Assembly (NCBI GenBank): GCA_934446465.1
Contig: CAKSEF010000046.1
Location: 1-14,166 of the forward strand
Direction of reading: 5' to 3'
DNA: 14,166 bases
Source: an uncultured Oscillospiraceae bacterium
GTDB lineage: Bacteria; Bacillota; Clostridia; Oscillospirales; JAAYXM01
The notes beneath the pieces are model-generated. The model made no database searches. It was given only the letters and a program-made list of their open reading frames with translations, and was not told where the DNA came from. Position 1 is the stretch's first letter, and each line of letters starts with the position of its first letter. The translations under genes were made by a program, and so were the position numbers. Shown here piece after piece: positions 6,501 through 12,875 of the stretch.

Positions 6501-9117
6501 AGTCAAGGTTATGGAGGTAGACGGGAAGAACGTATATAACATAACCGATGAATATGACAGAACGGTAGTTATGGTGGACTACGACAGCAGTATTTCCTAC
6601 GGAATCGACTTCTTCAAGGTACGCGGAGGAAACGACCACCTGTATTCGTTCCACCCGTCGAGTGAGGAAAATCCCGAATCAAGCCTTACATTTACAACAC
6701 AGGAAGGCGGAACGTATGCGGGAGCGTCAGTCCCGTTCGGAGAAGACCCGTACACCAACGCAACAAACCAGTATGTTCCCCTTAAGTACCCGAAGGGTTA
6801 CACGTGGCTTGAAAATATCAGGAAGAACGAAAACCTTACTTCAGGCAACTTCTGGGTAGACTACAAGATTAAGGATGTCGGCAAGTTCTCGCGCAACAGC
6901 AATCAGAATATACGTATGCGCATAACAATGCTCAACGACTTCACTCCGAGTGAGGTAACTCTTGCAACGGGTATGCCCCCGAGAACAAAGACGAACCTTG
7001 CAAACATAAACCATATTCAGTATATGCTCGTCCGCAGAAAGGGCACGGACTTGAACACGCTGTTTACAACGGTATACGAGCCGTATGACGGAAGCCGTTA
7101 TGTAAAGAACATGGAAAGCGTTCCCGTAACGCTCGTTTCGGGTTCACCGAAGGGCACTGATTCCGTAAAGGCCGTAAAGGTTGAGCTTGTAAACGGAAGA
7201 ACGGACTACATCGTATACGCGCAGGACAATACGGCAGTATACAACGTAGGCGGAATCTTCGAGTTCAGCGGATTTGTCGGTGTATACAGCGTAAATGAGG
7301 ACGGCGACAACATTTACAGCTATGTAAACGACGGAAGCAAGATAGGCGGAAACGAAGGACTTGACGCATCAATCGGCGGAACGGTTACTAACTTCACAAA
7401 GACGCTCAGCTTCGCAAACTCCATAGACGTAGAGTTCGACACATCCGACGTAACCCCCGCAGACCTCATTGACCGCACGATACACGTTGAAAACGACGGC
7501 GTAAGAAACGCGGTTTACACGATAAAGAATGCGACAATGACGGGCGAGCGCACGGCGCGTCTCGATGTCGGAAACATCACGTTTATAAGAGCTTACAGAG
7601 ACAACTCGGACATGGCGCTCGGATATGTATATGATATAGCCGAGAACCGGAGCTTTACAATCCCGATGAGCTATGAGATGAATCATACTCCGACTCCCGT
7701 GGATGACGGAAGATATAAGTATGTATTCACATTCAACTCGCACAACGGAACCGATTCCACATCCGGCGGAAGAAGTCTCACAAACGGAAAGTACACGCTT
7801 GCCGGCACAGATTCCGATGTGTCCGCTCCATGGGGCTTTGTAAACGTAAAGACTGCTCAGGGATATTCGGCAAATGCGGATTGGATGGTATATCAGGGAA
7901 GAGTCTCCGTCGGAACAGAGACAAGAAACCTCGGAACCGATTCCGATGCAGGCAACGTTCTTGCCGCAATCGGTCTTGAAATAACCGTGCCGAAGTCGGG
8001 AACATACGTTCCGACACTCAAATATGTTCCGCAGTCCTGCTCGCCGATTACCGATGTCTATCTCATAAGGAAGACCGATAATTGGCACGCATCAACCGTC
8101 GGCGGAACAATGTCGGCAGACGCATTCTACAATGCGGTTATAAGCTCGCCGGCAGAAAACCGACTCGGCTCCGTCGACCTCTACGGCGACTTTGCCTCCG
8201 CAAGCGGTGCCAACATGACAAGCGCCTCTCTCGGCAAAAAGTATCTTGAGGCGGGCGATTATCAGCTTGTATTCGTTATGAGCGGACAAAACGAAAACTT
8301 CACTCCGTACACTGTCTCGGATACGGACAAGCGCTTCTATACGAACATCTACTCGCTTACGCTTAATGAAGATATAAGCCTTGCAAAGAAAGCGTACGAT
8401 TACAATACAACATGGGACGCGCTTAACACAAACGGCGTTTGGGCGTGCGGAAACGACCAGTCGGCGCTCGGTATCCGAAGCGGAACAATAGTTATAAACG
8501 GCTCGCTCCTCACGTATGACGAAAAGCCCGTTTATAACTCAAACGGAAACGGAAGCGAAGACAACCTCATCTCCGACCACAGAATGGTAAGCCTTGAGAG
8601 AACGGCACCGTGGCGTCTCCTCGCTCTCGGCGGAATGACGTCATGGAACCTCGAGAAGAACACAAACGCCATTCTTCTGAACGGCAAAGGCGCGGCAACC
8701 GACAACTACACAAACCGCCCCGCAGTCGCAATCGGAATTAAAGTTCCCGTCAAGGGCAGATACATGCTCTCCGTAAACGGCGACTCGGCTGAAAACGGCG
8801 CAAACCCCGCAATTCTCTTTGAAAAGTATAACGCTTCGGCAACACCGCGCGACGAAAGCGGAGCCACGTTCTACAATTCCTTCAGAACACAGCCGTGGGG
8901 CGAAACGTACGTAAACGGCAAGACGGTTGTAGGAAGATACAACTTTGCAAATGAGTCCGGCTGGAAAAATATCGGCGAAGTAAACGTCGGAACAGAGGGC
9001 GAATATGTTGTAATCCTCCGCTACGACCCGACAGCGGTAAACAACGATGCAGACACGGTTATGTCGATGAAGATTAAAGGCATACGCCTTACTCCCCTTC
9101 CCGACACGGCAGAATAA
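3535..9117 (+). CDS. Giant secreted heparinase II/III-family polysaccharide lyase with Ig-like and repeated beta modules
   Basis: This 1860-aa exported enzyme should cleave a uronate-containing polysaccharide by beta-elimination. The signal peptide (KKR, hydrophobic core, AGA before Glu28) is clear. Domains in order: beta module (~35-230); bacterial Ig-like Big_2 (~236-322, with VSYASSDESVATV and AKITATV); cysteine-pair insert (C396/C401 and C427/C430, zinc-ribbon-like); alpha/alpha toroid (~440-830); heparinase II/III beta-sandwich (~880-1240); linker region; two further beta modules (~1393-1615 and ~1618-1856). Candidate catalytic residues by family pattern are His680 (NFGMHQG), Tyr741 (SAPGYNRLW) and His918 (VSHNNQD). 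Candidate metal ligands are Asp938 and His961 (VSHNTVMVN). The usual second His of the HxHxD motif is Asn920. There is no LPXTG, SLH or dockerin, so it is probably released or held by its beta modules. It has its own promoter and ribosome binding site and follows an operon with a GH39 enzyme. The exact PL family and substrate are not certain. Confidence 0.85.
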   Translation: MKKRIISLILAAVMVTALMGTPLTAGAETAADESADVTLEYKTTTNSMLDQTVYGRPKLDASGVLRDFGEVDSYSKINPQESALWAFSTYTNYNANMDRNYINGTVKINTYGSHPIFALKLQVTNSGLFDFFLTPYTLAYGTSADIYLVPAGSAAQASYELTQTADSVMVGNHDFSTGTDGGEVKIGRVDIQNSGDYYVIFVFDSTNPTLYSDTYHGFKIAGMSLKSVSQNAFGAVEIEADTLVMRLNGSGITLNAKAKTFLGADVPMEGAVVSYASSDESVATVANDGRVTPIAVGMAKITATVTIDGVTVSDDVTVSVRTGKVSRTIYTDEMVSAARENIQRYSWAESIKNKYVNACSQYLTMSADELWEMIPSEGIPRSVQVGYRNDPNAITCRHPECGANLYSLRGSYPWVCDPIAHPWKVRCPECERYFPTNDFEGLYKMTVAANNGVYDAELAHTLNEQNVANGGKDYLHNDLYPELGADWGVDDGMGYDTGEVTSDGVKIVHTYIAYYNHFALWYKEKLEKTGGFITEAIMNLSYAYLYTGDERYGRLGAIMLDRVADVYPTYDLSQFLSNYNNSDGGTRRGKILGAIWETYLAEFFSRAYDALFPMFDDEQVIAFLSAKANKYPGDSHLRGKLNADGKVTPESLRENCETGILREVYNNVCNSQTAGNFGMHQGSLAAAAVALDSGDETNEMIDWIFRNGTKTNQQNTGGNVSERLVSQVSRDGQGNESAPGYNRLWIDAMSNLANILGPYEGYDGMDMYSNPKYAAMISSYAPLTIVRRGLPNIGDSGVFGMYSLLPDNTDIMLDSYRFLKSSNPEIAREIAQHLYFVKKGNLNGVHYGIFVRNPESVKDEISSIISTYGEYDYDKSRLLSGYGLASLRSGTLNESAGTGVLKDTQRGFWTYFGGAVSHNNQDKLSLGIEAYGIGMTSDLGYPEATGTNPNRYQWQNATVSHNTVMVNEQEQILGTEPHDPTHFDSKDGKVKVMEVDGKNVYNITDEYDRTVVMVDYDSSISYGIDFFKVRGGNDHLYSFHPSSEENPESSLTFTTQEGGTYAGASVPFGEDPYTNATNQYVPLKYPKGYTWLENIRKNENLTSGNFWVDYKIKDVGKFSRNSNQNIRMRITMLNDFTPSEVTLATGMPPRTKTNLANINHIQYMLVRRKGTDLNTLFTTVYEPYDGSRYVKNMESVPVTLVSGSPKGTDSVKAVKVELVNGRTDYIVYAQDNTAVYNVGGIFEFSGFVGVYSVNEDGDNIYSYVNDGSKIGGNEGLDASIGGTVTNFTKTLSFANSIDVEFDTSDVTPADLIDRTIHVENDGVRNAVYTIKNATMTGERTARLDVGNITFIRAYRDNSDMALGYVYDIAENRSFTIPMSYEMNHTPTPVDDGRYKYVFTFNSHNGTDSTSGGRSLTNGKYTLAGTDSDVSAPWGFVNVKTAQGYSANADWMVYQGRVSVGTETRNLGTDSDAGNVLAAIGLEITVPKSGTYVPTLKYVPQSCSPITDVYLIRKTDNWHASTVGGTMSADAFYNAVISSPAENRLGSVDLYGDFASASGANMTSASLGKKYLEAGDYQLVFVMSGQNENFTPYTVSDTDKRFYTNIYSLTLNEDISLAKKAYDYNTTWDALNTNGVWACGNDQSALGIRSGTIVINGSLLTYDEKPVYNSNGNGSEDNLISDHRMVSLERTAPWRLLALGGMTSWNLEKNTNAILLNGKGAATDNYTNRPAVAIGIKVPVKGRYMLSVNGDSAENGANPAILFEKYNASATPRDESGATFYNSFRTQPWGETYVNGKTVVGRYNFANESGWKNIGEVNVGTEGEYVVILRYDPTAVNNDADTVMSMKIKGIRLTPLPDTAE
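3637..4224 (+). repeat. Beta module copy 1 (protein-level repeat, lyase residues ~35-230)
   Basis: This is the first of three diverged ~200-aa modules in the lyase. Shared landmarks are an A-[LP]-W motif (ALWAF, 83-87), a strand of type VTNSGLFDFFLTPY (123-136), a DIYLV strand (145-149), then IGRVDIQNSGDYYVIFVFD (186-204) and a closing IAGMSL strand (220-225). The module predicts a carbohydrate-binding-like beta-sandwich. The match was made by eye. Confidence 0.55.
7711..8379 (+). repeat. Beta module copy 2 (lyase residues ~1393-1615)
   Basis: It carries the same landmarks in the same order as copy 1: APWGF (1431-1435), VPKSGTYVPTLKY (1485-1497), DVYLI (1507-1511), LGSVDLYGDF (1544-1553), LEAGDYQLVFVMS (1571-1583) and IYSLTL (1605-1610). 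There is a longer insert between the YLI strand and the GSVDL strand than in copy 1. Confidence 0.55.
8386..9102 (+). repeat. Beta module copy 3 (lyase residues ~1618-1856)
   Basis: The landmarks are conserved in order: APWRL (1691-1695), KVPVKGRYMLSVNG (1736-1749), AILFEKY (1759-1765), IGEVNVGTEGEYVVILRYD (1813-1831) and IKGIRL (1847-1852). It forms the C-terminus of the protein. The best internal match to copy 1 is the IG-V-(I/V)-G-(E/D)-Y-VI-F/L stretch. Confidence 0.55.
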
Positions 9118-9127
9118 AAAAACAAGA

Positions 9128-9155
9128 TTCCCGCTCCGAAATTTCGGAGCGGGAA
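9128..9155. terminator. Shared bidirectional terminator between convergent genes
   Basis: TTCCCGCTCCGAAA and its exact reverse complement abut with no spacer (9128-9141 and 9142-9155). Read leftward, the hairpin is followed by a T-run (TCTTGTTTTTTT), making it a classic terminator for the minus-strand deacetylase-like gene. Read rightward, the tail is only CTTATTAT, so it is weaker for the lyase gene. Confidence 0.9.
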
Positions 9156-9159
9156 CTTA

Positions 9160-10083
9160 TTATACCAAATCCTCAATAAAGATATATTCGAATTCGTTTT
9201 TTGTAAGAATCTCTGCCGCAAGATAGATTTTTTCGGCATAATCGGGTTGGTACGCAAAGTACTCGGGATAGAAATACTGCTCATGCGTGGCATATCCGAA
9301 GAATTCATGTTCAAGGTTCGGCGCCATCTCGTTCAGAAGATTTTCGGGCTTGCTGAGGTCGAGAATCGGTCCCGTTATAAAGTCTTTAAAATACATACCC
9401 GTTTCTTTATCAAGGTATGCCCCGATACCGTATCTGTTCTCAATCTCATCGTCGGGCAGATGATTGTACCCGCAAAGCGAATCGGCAATCGCCTCGTTGA
9501 GCGATACACGCGTATACAGCTCGGTCTCGGGCTTTCTGTTCTGCAAAAGCCTTGCCGCATGTCCGTATGGAAGCGAGCCGGGAGCGCCGTTGTACGGCAT
9601 ACGCTTTCCGTATGATGCGCCGAGAATTTTAATCCCGCCGTCATGAAGTGCGCGAACGCCGTCTCTGCTCACGGGCATCCAGTGAGGCATTACTCCGAGC
9701 GCGAACGTGTTTTCGCCCGCAAAGCGTTCAATTTCTCCTTTGATTTGCTCAAATATAATCTTTACATCATCGTAATCGGAGTTTATCCACGGATAATCGG
9801 GAAATTCCTGCTTTGAATGGAATCCGAGCTTCAGCCAATCGGCGCTTTCCTCCCACTCCTTTTTGTATGCGTCCGTCATCTCGGAGAGGCAGAACTCATC
9901 CGCTCCGTAAAAAAAGTCCGTACGCATGAATGTGTTGAGCTGCACCTTCATTCCGTATCGTTCGTGCGCGGTTTTAAGCACGCTCATGAACGGATTGTCA
10001 AACAATGACTTCGGGCGCTTGCGTGTAAGGTCGCGGAATACCCAGATTACATCGTCTATAAAAAAATATGCTTTTTTATTCAT
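9160..10083 (-). CDS. NodB-fold polysaccharide-deacetylase-like protein, cytoplasmic
   Basis: This 307-aa protein looks like a divergent polysaccharide deacetylase (NodB homology, CE4-type fold). The N-terminus YFFIDDVIWVF resembles the first NodB motif with Asp10/Asp11. LKLGFHSKQEFPD (85-96) stands where the HxxxH metal motif is expected, but the second His is Glu93. MPHWMPVSRDGVRAL (132-146) followed by GGIK resembles the later P-x-G and L-x-x-G elements. YATHEQYFYPEYF (264-276) may supply the late catalytic His267. I saw no signal peptide. I chose ATG at 10083 because AAGGAG lies about 9 bases upstream. The longer frame (29 more residues) would begin before the predicted promoter start. 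The gene is convergent with the lyase and divergent from the AraC-family gene. It may modify imported oligosaccharides, but the substitution leaves open another hydrolase or a non-catalytic role. Confidence 0.6.
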   Translation of the reverse strand: MNKKAYFFIDDVIWVFRDLTRKRPKSLFDNPFMSVLKTAHERYGMKVQLNTFMRTDFFYGADEFCLSEMTDAYKKEWEESADWLKLGFHSKQEFPDYPWINSDYDDVKIIFEQIKGEIERFAGENTFALGVMPHWMPVSRDGVRALHDGGIKILGASYGKRMPYNGAPGSLPYGHAARLLQNRKPETELYTRVSLNEAIADSLCGYNHLPDDEIENRYGIGAYLDKETGMYFKDFITGPILDLSKPENLLNEMAPNLEHEFFGYATHEQYFYPEYFAYQPDYAEKIYLAAEILTKNEFEYIFIEDLV

Positions 10084-10098
10084 TTTCCCTCGCTCCTT

Positions 10099-10114
10099 TT
10101 TTCGTATACGAAAA
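10099..10114. promoter_or_regulatory. Perfect 16-bp palindrome, probable operator
   Basis: TTTTCGTATACGAAAA is a perfect palindrome. It abuts the minus-strand -10 box and covers the predicted transcription start of the deacetylase-like gene, a position where a bound protein would block initiation. The symmetry suits a dimeric repressor of the LacI or GntR type. AraC-type regulators usually prefer direct repeats. Confidence 0.6.
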
Positions 10115-10143
10115 TTATAACATCCGAATACCCACGCGGTCAA
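10114..10143 (-). promoter_or_regulatory. Promoter of the deacetylase-like gene
   Basis: On the minus strand TTGACC (10143-10138), an 18-base spacer and a consensus TATAAT (10119-10114). The leader would be about 25 bases. Confidence 0.8.
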
Positions 10144-10163
10144 TGCAGAAAAAAATGTTTTAA

Positions 10164-10192
10164 TGGACAAAACAACGACTTTATGATATTCT
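10164..10192 (+). promoter_or_regulatory. Promoter of the AraC-family gene
   Basis: TGGACA (10164-10169), a 17-base spacer and TATTCT (10187-10192). The predicted start near 10199 is only a couple of bases before the ribosome binding site AGGAGG (10201-10206), so the leader is very short. It is divergent from, and does not overlap, the promoter at 10114-10143. Confidence 0.7.
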
Positions 10193-10214
10193 AAAATTAT
10201 AGGAGGTGCGTTTT

Positions 10215-11063
10215 TTGTTCTACGCAGACATATCCTTTTGCGAACTCCCCGAGACAGGATTTGCGCATCACTTCTTCACCGAAAACTACCGCGAGGACTA
10301 CGGATATGAAGATGATGACAGCTTTGAGCTTGTATACATAAAAAAGGGAAAGATATCCGTTGAGCTGTACGGCGAACGTTTCTTTGCCGACGAGGGAAGC
10401 GTCTTTGTTCTCTTCCGCAGTCTGCCGTTCCGCCTTCTTCCGGCAGACGGAACTTACCAAAGTCATTGCAGTATACAACTCTCCGTAAAGCACAGACTGC
10501 GCCTCGTAAGCGACTCCGAAAGGAGCGGATACAAGACATGCGGAATCTTTCTTCCTCTTGTTACTCCGCCGTCCGACGAAACGGAGATCATAAAGCGCAG
10601 TATGTATTCAATCACGGCAATGCTCGGCGCATCGCGCGCGGAAAACGCCTTTTCCGCGTCTCTCGCCGCGGCGGGGATACTGCACAGTCTCTCCGCAATA
10701 TACTGCGAACGGCGCAGTCATTCCGAGTCATCACGTTCGGTTCTGAGCTATAAAATAAAAAAATATATATCCGAACATCTTTCGGAAAATATTCGGCTTT
10801 CGGATATTTCCCGGCATCTCGGCAAGACCCCGAACTACCTGAACGGCATTTTCAAATCGGAAAACGGTGTAAGCATTATGAAGTATATGAGCTTAGAGCG
10901 GGTGCGTTTTCTCTGCGAACTTCTTTCAAACAAGAACCTCACATTTGCGGATGCCTGCGAAAATGCCGGAATTTATGATGTTTCTTACGGATACCGATTG
11001 TTTAAAAAGCACATGGGCATGACCCCGGGGGAATATCTCGCATCACCTTCCTCAAAAAAATAA
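10215..11063 (+). CDS. AraC-family transcriptional regulator
   Basis: This 282-aa regulator has an N-terminal cupin-like sensing domain (about residues 5-95, with a DSFELVYIKKGKI strand pair) and a C-terminal AraC/XylS DNA-binding domain with two helix-turn-helices. The first lies in LSDISRHLGKTPNYLNGIFK (about 195-214), the second around TFADACENAGIYDVSYGYRLFKKHMGMTPGEY (about 243-275). I prefer the TTG at 10215 because AGGAGG at 10201-10206 is then 8 bases upstream. The in-frame GTG at 10206 overlaps that ribosome binding site. It is divergent from the deacetylase-like gene, a common arrangement for a regulator and its target. The RyR-domain gene follows after 37 bases with no terminator, so co-transcription is likely. 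The cupin fold fits control by a sugar from this locus. Confidence 0.9.
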   Translation: MFYADISFCELPETGFAHHFFTENYREDYGYEDDDSFELVYIKKGKISVELYGERFFADEGSVFVLFRSLPFRLLPADGTYQSHCSIQLSVKHRLRLVSDSERSGYKTCGIFLPLVTPPSDETEIIKRSMYSITAMLGASRAENAFSASLAAAGILHSLSAIYCERRSHSESSRSVLSYKIKKYISEHLSENIRLSDISRHLGKTPNYLNGIFKSENGVSIMKYMSLERVRFLCELLSNKNLTFADACENAGIYDVSYGYRLFKKHMGMTPGEYLASPSSKK

Positions 11064-11100
11064 TTCATTCTGATTTTGACATTTATTCGGAGGCATTTAT

Positions 11101-12828
11101 ATGTTTTTAACGACATGCTTATCTATTCTTTCCCTTTGGGGCGCGGCAGCTGTCGCCGTTATGCTCCCCTCATACATTAAAGTTAGAAAAATAAACATCA
11201 TTTTTGCCGGAGTTTTTCTTTCCCTCTTTTGCATATATGCTCCGATGTGCTCCTTCATGTTTGCGTCTGACGGATTTTCACCCGTAAAAACATTTCTTCT
11301 CTCGCTGTATAACGTGATATGCGTGTTCCTTGCAAACGGGGACTTTGAGAAAATCCGTGAATTTTCTGTCGGAAACGTCCCCTTTGTTTACAACCTTTTC
11401 ATCTTTCACTCACTGTTTCTCTACCTGCTGGCACCGATTATGACCTTCGGGTTCGTACTCTCCTTTTTCAGGAACACTCTGTCTTACGTTAAATACATTT
11501 TATTCTTCAGAAAAAGAGCATACATCTTATCCGAGCTTAATGAAAGGTCAATTATTCTCGCACGCAACATAAAGAAAAACGACGAATTTAAGCATATCGT
11601 TTTTTGCAGCGTTTCCGAAGAAAACCCGTTCATTCATGAAGCCGGGGAAATCGGCGCCGTCTGTCTCAGACGCGGTGTGTGCGACATTAAAATCTTCGGG
11701 GACTCAAACATATTTATGATTGGAAATGACGAATCCGAAAACACGGCCGACGCTCTTAAGCTGACCTATAAATACTTTTCACTTGCCATTAACGTCTATG
11801 TTTTTGCCTCAAAACCCGAAAACGCACTCCTTCTCTCCTCTGTCTCAAATTGTCAGGCATTGCGCCTCCTGCGCCTTGATATGGATTTCGAGCTTGTATT
11901 TAATATGCTGTATGAGAGAGGGCACATAATTTTCGACAGCGCGCGTGAGCTTTCAGACGGCAAGAAGCTCATCTCCGCCGTAGTTGTCGGACTGCACGGT
12001 GCGGGAAGAGAAATGCTCCGCGCCCTGCCGTGGTTCTGCCAGATGGACGGATACAGGGTGTCGATAAACGCCTTCGACGAAGATTCCCTTGCCGAAGAAA
12101 AATTCACATTTTTATGCCCCGAGCTGATGTCTCCCGAGCATAACGGCACTTCGGTTGACGGGGACGCCGAATATGAAATCAAGATACATTCGGGCATAAG
12201 TCCCGATACCAAATCATTTGCCGACTCAATTTCCGAAATTTCCGACGCATCGTTCGTCTTTGTGAGTCTCGGAGACGATGAACGCAATATAAACGTATCG
12301 GTGAACCTGCGTATGTTGTTTGCCCGCGCGGGACTGCACCCGAAAATTACAGCGGTTGTTGAAAATCCCGAAAAAAGCGTGAGCTTCAAAGCTCTCTCTA
12401 ATTTCCGCGGAGAGCGTTATGATATAGACATAGCGGGAAGTTTTTTGGAGGCGTATTCGGAAAGCCGTATTACTGACTCCGCACTTCGTGCGGATGCGCT
12501 TTCCCGCCACCTCAAGTGGGGTTCCGAAAATGACTTCTTTGCCTATGAATACTGCCGCCGTTCATCATGCGCCGCGGCGATACATATGCTGGCAAGAGCC
12601 CGCTGCGGGCTTGCATATGCAAATAAGCGCGCGGAGGAGCTTTCCGAATCGGAAAGAGACGCGCTCGAATGTCTTGAACACAAACGCTGGAACGCCTTTA
12701 TGCGCTCGGAGGGATATGTTTTCGCGCCGAACAGGGACGACATTGCAAAAACCCATAATAATCTCGTTCCCTTCCGTGAACTTTCGGAAACCGACAAACA
12801 CAAGGACAGCGCAGTCGGCACAAACTAA
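11101..12828 (+). CDS. Membrane protein with Rossmann-like nucleotide-binding regions and a C-terminal RyR domain
   Basis: This 575-aa protein has four hydrophobic segments (about 3-22, 32-54, 62-79, 95-122), then a large soluble part that should face the cytoplasm. LISAVVVGLHGAGREMLRAL (290-309) is a TrkA-N/Rossmann-like nucleotide-binding start, and residues ~160-235 look like a preceding alpha/beta unit. The C-terminus (about 520-570) has the RyR-domain signature CLEHKRWNAFMRSEGY, then KTHNNLVPFRELSETDKHKD. RyR domains occur in ryanodine receptors and in many uncharacterised bacterial proteins. No TVGYG potassium filter is visible, so a canonical K+ channel is unlikely. A ligand-gated channel, a transporter regulator or a membrane sensor remain possible. 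GGAGG at 11089-11093 is 7 bases before the ATG. It follows the AraC-family gene by 37 bases, ends at the hairpin 12844-12875, and has no obvious link to sugar breakdown. Confidence 0.75.
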   Translation: MFLTTCLSILSLWGAAAVAVMLPSYIKVRKINIIFAGVFLSLFCIYAPMCSFMFASDGFSPVKTFLLSLYNVICVFLANGDFEKIREFSVGNVPFVYNLFIFHSLFLYLLAPIMTFGFVLSFFRNTLSYVKYILFFRKRAYILSELNERSIILARNIKKNDEFKHIVFCSVSEENPFIHEAGEIGAVCLRRGVCDIKIFGDSNIFMIGNDESENTADALKLTYKYFSLAINVYVFASKPENALLLSSVSNCQALRLLRLDMDFELVFNMLYERGHIIFDSARELSDGKKLISAVVVGLHGAGREMLRALPWFCQMDGYRVSINAFDEDSLAEEKFTFLCPELMSPEHNGTSVDGDAEYEIKIHSGISPDTKSFADSISEISDASFVFVSLGDDERNINVSVNLRMLFARAGLHPKITAVVENPEKSVSFKALSNFRGERYDIDIAGSFLEAYSESRITDSALRADALSRHLKWGSENDFFAYEYCRRSSCAAAIHMLARARCGLAYANKRAEELSESERDALECLEHKRWNAFMRSEGYVFAPNRDDIAKTHNNLVPFRELSETDKHKDSAVGTN

Positions 12829-12843
12829 ATAACAGGAATAAAG

Positions 12844-12875
12844 AATGCGGTGTAAAAATTTTACACCGCATTTTT
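12844..12875. terminator. Shared terminator between RyR-domain gene and ylmH
   Basis: AATGCGGTGTAAAA (12844-12857) and its exact reverse complement (12859-12872) flank a single A, followed by T residues to 12875. It serves the rightward gene. It also lies immediately after the minus-strand ylmH stop (12876-12874), where it probably acts in the other direction too. Confidence 0.88.

Noticed and set aside
10084..10170. 29-residue N-terminal extension of the deacetylase-like protein
   Set aside because: It would be encoded across the predicted promoter and palindrome. The good AAGGAG sits before ATG at 10083 instead.
11076..11104. TTGACA at 11076 as a promoter for the RyR-domain gene
   Set aside because: The box 17 bases downstream would be ATATGT overlapping the start codon, which leaves no room for a leader or ribosome binding site.
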